Positions 59,904 through 64,000 of a stretch of DNA of 64,000 bases are shown piece by piece (position 1 is the first letter of the stretch; every line of letters starts with the position of its first letter). The stretch is taken from positions 13,764,001 to 13,828,000 of the forward strand of contig CM034105.1 of NCBI GenBank assembly GCA_019914945.1, in the 5' to 3' direction. The translations under genes were made by a program, and so were the position numbers. The notes beneath the pieces were generated by a model that was not told where the DNA came from, made no database searches, and was given only the letters and a program-made list of their open reading frames with translations. Origin of the DNA: Typha latifolia (Eukaryota; Streptophyta; Magnoliopsida; Poales; Typhaceae).

Positions 59904-62088
59904 TCAGTCTCTGGATGAACTGCTGCTTTCTGAGCTCTTCTTTCCACCGTACCTCTAAAAAGTCAGTGCAGTAATTAGTTATAAATGAAATTAAATGGAA
60001 TAGAGTGGTTAAATAATAAAACAGTGCACATCATTTTATCAGCTCCAATAAGAGATTGGATGATTATTCTGGATGTGACCGGTGTAATTGCACTTGCTAT
60101 CTAAAGAGCAACTGGTAAGCCATAGTGGGCAGCTGCTATGAGGGAGCAAAACTTAAAGCAACCAATTAAGATGCTAAAAAATTGGCACTCACCTGTTTCC
60201 CTAGGTTGAAAGGGACATACTTGTATTTAATCATGTGTGCAATCCGACTCTTCATTGTGAAGACGAAAAGAACAATCCAGTAGAACAGAAGTACGGGCCA
60301 GAAGACAGGGACATCAAACACGGGGCTGAAAGTCATCAAGAAACCAATGCAGAGAGCTCTAGTAACGGCATACCTGCAAACATAACACAGGAAAAGGAAA
60401 AGTATCATAAGTTTTTTTCGCAATTTTTTCATAGAAGCCCTTTTTTTCTCAGTAAACCAAAATAAATAAAAAAGAGCTGTCATGTGTGTATTCATGAAAA
60501 CCTGCTTAAATGTAAGTTGACAATGACTATAGATTCAATCAGTATTAAATGAATGATGCAGCACACTGAGTGCATACCAAAAAACAGGGAACATTAGTTC
60601 TGCCTTTCTAAAACAAACATGGGGAAAAAAAAATCAAAGAATCAAATGGGAATTTGACTAGATAAAGTTGCATTCTTATTATGAGATAACACTGAAAGTA
60701 CTAATTTAGATCACCCTGTTCGTTACAAGTCCAACATCAAAAGGCTGAGGAGTGAAATAAGTTTGACATAAACCATGTGTGCTTGAGTTAATCTATTTTA
60801 AATTTTCGAAGGTCAGCAGGTTCCAACAACCAGTTCCCATACATACAACAAGAGCAACACTGGTTTCACCTAACTGGAAGAGTAAATCTCTGTTGACCAA
60901 TTTGCTAGTTGCTACCAATTGAACTTTATTGCAGGTTGCACTGTTATTTGAATGTGAAAACAACCTCATGCTGTTTAACAAATCTTCCACTTTAAAACTA
61001 TATTTAACTTTAGATTTGAATCAAACATTCTCTACAACAAGATGCTGCAACATTTCTTGAAGAACTATAGGCAAACAAAGTTTGAAGATTTGAACAACGA
61101 TTAGATAACTATAATTACTTCAATTGGCTTCACTTGGTAAAGAGCAAGGAAGAAGAGCAACAGAGATAATTTCTTACAGAAACGATAGGCGTGTGATAAT
61201 ACGAAAATATGAAGCTATATATATTTTCAGCACATAATGTTTTCTAACTGCAAATCATAGAAGAGAAAAACACATATTTCTTCGTAACAAGAACTAACTA
61301 TTAATACCTCAATATAATTATCTTCATGTCAGTAAGAAAATTACATATAGTACAGAAATAATCAAAATAGTTGGCGCTGAACAACAAGAGAAATTTAAGA
61401 GAAAGAAGCCAACCGAAAGATAAGATGCATCCTCTAATATAGACAGGTCCTGGAATATAATAAGATAATTGCAACTAATCAAGGGCACATAAGTAACAGT
61501 GTAACGCATAACCACTCTTCAAAGTGGAGAACTCTTAGATGAAAAGTCTGGAGTTAATTAAAAGAGAATTGCAACTAATCAAAGGCATATAAGTAATAGC
61601 AATTGAATCCTGCAAAGCATCTCTAGGAGATTATGGAGATGATAAGTATTTGCAAGCGTCAAGGCATTGTAATCACAATCAGATTGAGACTCTAAAGCAC
61701 GAAAACACCTTAAATTATCTTTTTAAGTTTACCAGAACTTGAACTCTGGAAGACGGCGAATGAAGGGCTTGAACTCATCAGAACCCTTCATCGGCAAAGA
61801 CGGCCCGTCGGATGCTCCCGCCTCCGGGTCCACCAGTGGCGACAAGAACCCAATCAGGAGATAAAGCAAATATATCCCAAGCCCATAGCTCACGATGTAA
61901 AACTTGTTAAGAAGATACACACGAAGAACATAGATCGCGACCACCCCGAGCGTCCCGAGCCATCTCCCAGCCGTGTGGGGAGTGGATCTGTCCAGATGAT
62001 TCTGAAATGCCCTAGAGAACTCATTCATCCACTTCGCCAGCGGCAATGACTCGTCGCCGCCGTCGTCATCATCAGAAGCTCTCTCCAT
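59904..62088 (-). CDS. RER1: RER1 family ER-retrieval receptor
   Basis: Predicted 195-aa four-pass membrane protein that sorts escaped ER membrane proteins back from the cis-Golgi in COPI vesicles. Exons on the minus strand: 62088-61733, 60373-60193, 59954-59904. The family layout is complete: an acidic N-terminus ([14 protein letters not shown]), two hydrophobic spans at about 45-60 and 64-84, a cytosolic loop with [20 protein letters not shown] and PEFKFWYAVTRA, and two more spans at about 122-141 and 143-162. Then comes the conserved tail [17 protein letters not shown] with a Ser-rich end. Length matches other plant RER1 proteins. The start is the only in-frame ATG before a diverging leader that holds a GA run at 62407-62422. 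Intron 1 is 1359 bp. Confidence 0.96.
61467..61599. repeat. 33-bp direct repeat in RER1 intron 1
   Basis: AATTGCAACTAATCAA plus about 17 more bases occurs at 61467-61499 and again at 61567-61599, exactly 100 bases apart, with a few substitutions. Confidence 0.7.
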
Positions 62089-63880
62089 AGATCCTGTAGA
62101 TTCTAAAAAAGTTCTCCGGATAAGAATACAGTAAAGATTCCAGAAAATAACATCTAGAGCTAAACAACGGACTTCCTGACGGCGAGATCAGGGTTCCTTT
62201 CTCCCAGAAAGGACTACAAATCTATCGTGATCCTTAGAAACCTCGAATAAAAGGACCTTGAAAACAGCAGTAAAGATCGGGACTCGATCGGGAGAACAAA
62301 CCTTGGATCGCGCGGATCCGGACACCGGAGAAATCCGGCGGAAGAAGATCTTCCGGAGAGATTAGTGCTTCAAGAACGGCCGGAACAAGCCCTAACTAAG
62401 CTCTCGAGGAGAGAGAGAGAGACGTGGAAGAGAAGAGAATAACGAGGAGAAAATACGAGACTCTGGTGTTTTCTGATGCCGTTTATTAAATACAACTAGG
62501 AGTAAGGCGTCGCAATCACTGCCGTTAACGCGGGTTTTCAAATATTTCTCTTCTTTAAAAGAAATAACTGTGCACCAATATATTCTTTTAATGACACATT
62601 TACCCTCTAAACTATAACCTTCATTTATTTTAATTCCAAAGTTATCTTTTCTCTATTCTAGATTAGAAGTTTAGAACGTAAATATACTTTTATTTTGAAT
62701 TATAAGGTAAATATTATAATTTCATAGTTTAAATTAGAGCTACAATTTTAAAAAATAAAATTTAAAATAGCTTTGTTAGAGTTTTTTTTACTTGCTTAGA
62801 TGTCCATGTCTAACGTTAACGGGAATTTAAACTCATGGCATACGTGGGTTTGAAAATTTGCTCATCTATCACGTATTAAGTGGGGCCCAACCCAAAGCAA
62901 CGAGATGTTGGTGCATTGATAGCATTTTAGCTAACCATCACTCAATTGCACACCTCGTTCGAGTCTATTATTAGGACCTTCTTCTTTCAGCGTCGTATAT
63001 ATATATATACTAATAAATAAAAACAAGAGAAGGAAGAACTAAGAAATTATAGGTTTTCTAGTGTTTCACTTGTCAAATTTATGTAACTAATCCCAATAAA
63101 ATTAGGGAAAAATGCTTTAGGTATCTAAAAGTGTTTCAAATAAGGATGTCGAATATTATTAATAAAACACTGAACAATTCAATACTTTATTAAAATAAAA
63201 TATTCTATCTACTACACAGTTTATTGAATACTTTATTGTTAAGTATTGAGTATTTTTTTTATATGTATTGCTAAATTGTTCGTCAGTTTATTTTTTATAT
63301 AGATTATTAAACGAGTCAGCAATTATTGATTCATAACAAGGCAGCTCAGCAAAACAGACATCTTTAGTAATAACATTTTAATTGACCCAATTAGATTCAA
63401 AAACTAAAAAGACAACCAATTCTTAGTAAAAAAATCTCCCTGTTCTATATTAGATGTACAATTTTAAGATTAAAATTTAAGAATAATTAAGCTAGAGTTC
63501 TCCTTAGCCGGTAACCAAACTCCACCCGAGAGTAATCTGCTGTTATATCATATAATTATATTTTTATCTCTATGAGCTCATAAAAATGATATTAAAAATG
63601 CCATAATATAATATATATATATATATATATATTACAAGGAGAAAAGCGGTCGCGTACAAACCCCGAAGCATATTCCTCATGCGATCCTCACCAATATTCT
63701 ACACGCTTTTCGGCTACCATATCAGCAAAACGGGACCAGTGTGCCAGAGTTGCAAGACAAGTGTCATATTAATCACCGTCCATCTGTAGATGTACTTGGA
63801 TCCAACGAACGAGATGACAGCAAATTGACTAACACTTTACCAATTCCGAAGTCTTAGGACAGCCTCTGACATCTCACCTC
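62089..63880. other. RER1 promoter and AT-rich intergenic region
   Basis: The first ~350 bases are the RER1 leader and promoter with a GA run at 62407-62422. Beyond 62560 the DNA is AT-rich, with TA runs at about 62999-63009 and 63611-63632. No gene seen. Confidence 0.55.
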
Positions 63881-64000
63881 CTCCTCGCCCTCTGCTTTGC
63901 TATCTCTCTATCTCTCTCTCTCTCTCCTCTGTATCGCTTGTAGCCTTTTGGTCCATCGCTACGAAGCTCACATCGTAAGCTGTAACGTCAACATTTGGGT
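63881..64000 (+). other. possible leader of a further plus-strand gene, cut by the window end
   Basis: Pyrimidine-rich stretch with a CT run at about 63905-63927 followed by mixed, GC-richer sequence. It resembles the leader of the U-box gene in composition. A GTAAGC motif near 63977 could be a donor. No start codon or protein is visible before the window ends. Confidence 0.3.

Noticed and set aside
1..64000. CRISPR arrays, operons, ribosome binding sites, rRNA or tRNA genes
   Set aside because: The window is plant nuclear DNA with split genes. No regularly spaced repeats, rRNA sequence or foldable tRNA was seen by eye.

Overview
The window is plant nuclear DNA. It has split genes with GT-AG introns, AT-rich intergenic DNA, TC/GA microsatellites in leaders, and plant-only families (Tubby-like F-box, U-box/ARM, phenylcoumaran benzylic ether reductase-like, subfamily XII bHLH). 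In the reductase genes the first two exons are very GC-rich and the later ones are not. That 5'-to-3' GC gradient favours a monocot, possibly a palm-like one. The species itself is not identifiable from what I can see.

Layout. 1-4560: gene-free, repeat-bearing DNA. 4560-10200 (+): U-box/ARM E3 ligase. 10200-14300: gene-free, ending in a G-box-rich promoter. 14471-16204 (+): bHLH factor. 18194-20498 (-): universal stress protein. 21595-23706 (-): Tubby-like F-box protein. 24660-29370: gene-free. 29371-31649 (-): phosphopantetheine adenylyltransferase. 32697-35617 (-): probably plastid alpha/beta hydrolase. 36820-50576 (+): tandem array of four intact PCBER/isoflavone-reductase-like genes plus one broken fifth fragment. 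51658-52061 (-): tiny membrane-anchored or secreted protein of unknown function. 53200-59098 (+): clamp-loader (RFC3)-like protein with a long Ser-rich N-terminus. 59904-62088 (-): RER1 Golgi retrieval receptor. The last ~100 bases look like the leader of a further gene.

Most genes are unrelated single-copy housekeeping or regulatory genes. The reductase array is the one real cluster. Its four members share length (309 aa) and identical intron positions and phases. Copies 2-4 also share promoter and 3' flanks, while intron 2 shortens from about 1.6 kb to 144 bp along the array. A chimeric fragment of a copy-1-like last exon, lodged behind copy 3, records unequal recombination.

All gene models were assembled by hand from splice sites and reading frame. 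Every CDS sums to whole codons with a start and a stop. UTR ends are approximate. Product names rest on motifs and remembered family sequence, not on a search. I did not find a clearly new biological system. The most unusual items are the recombined reductase array, the RFC3-like protein with a degenerate Walker B, a candidate Mutator-type MITE, and the small orphan membrane protein.
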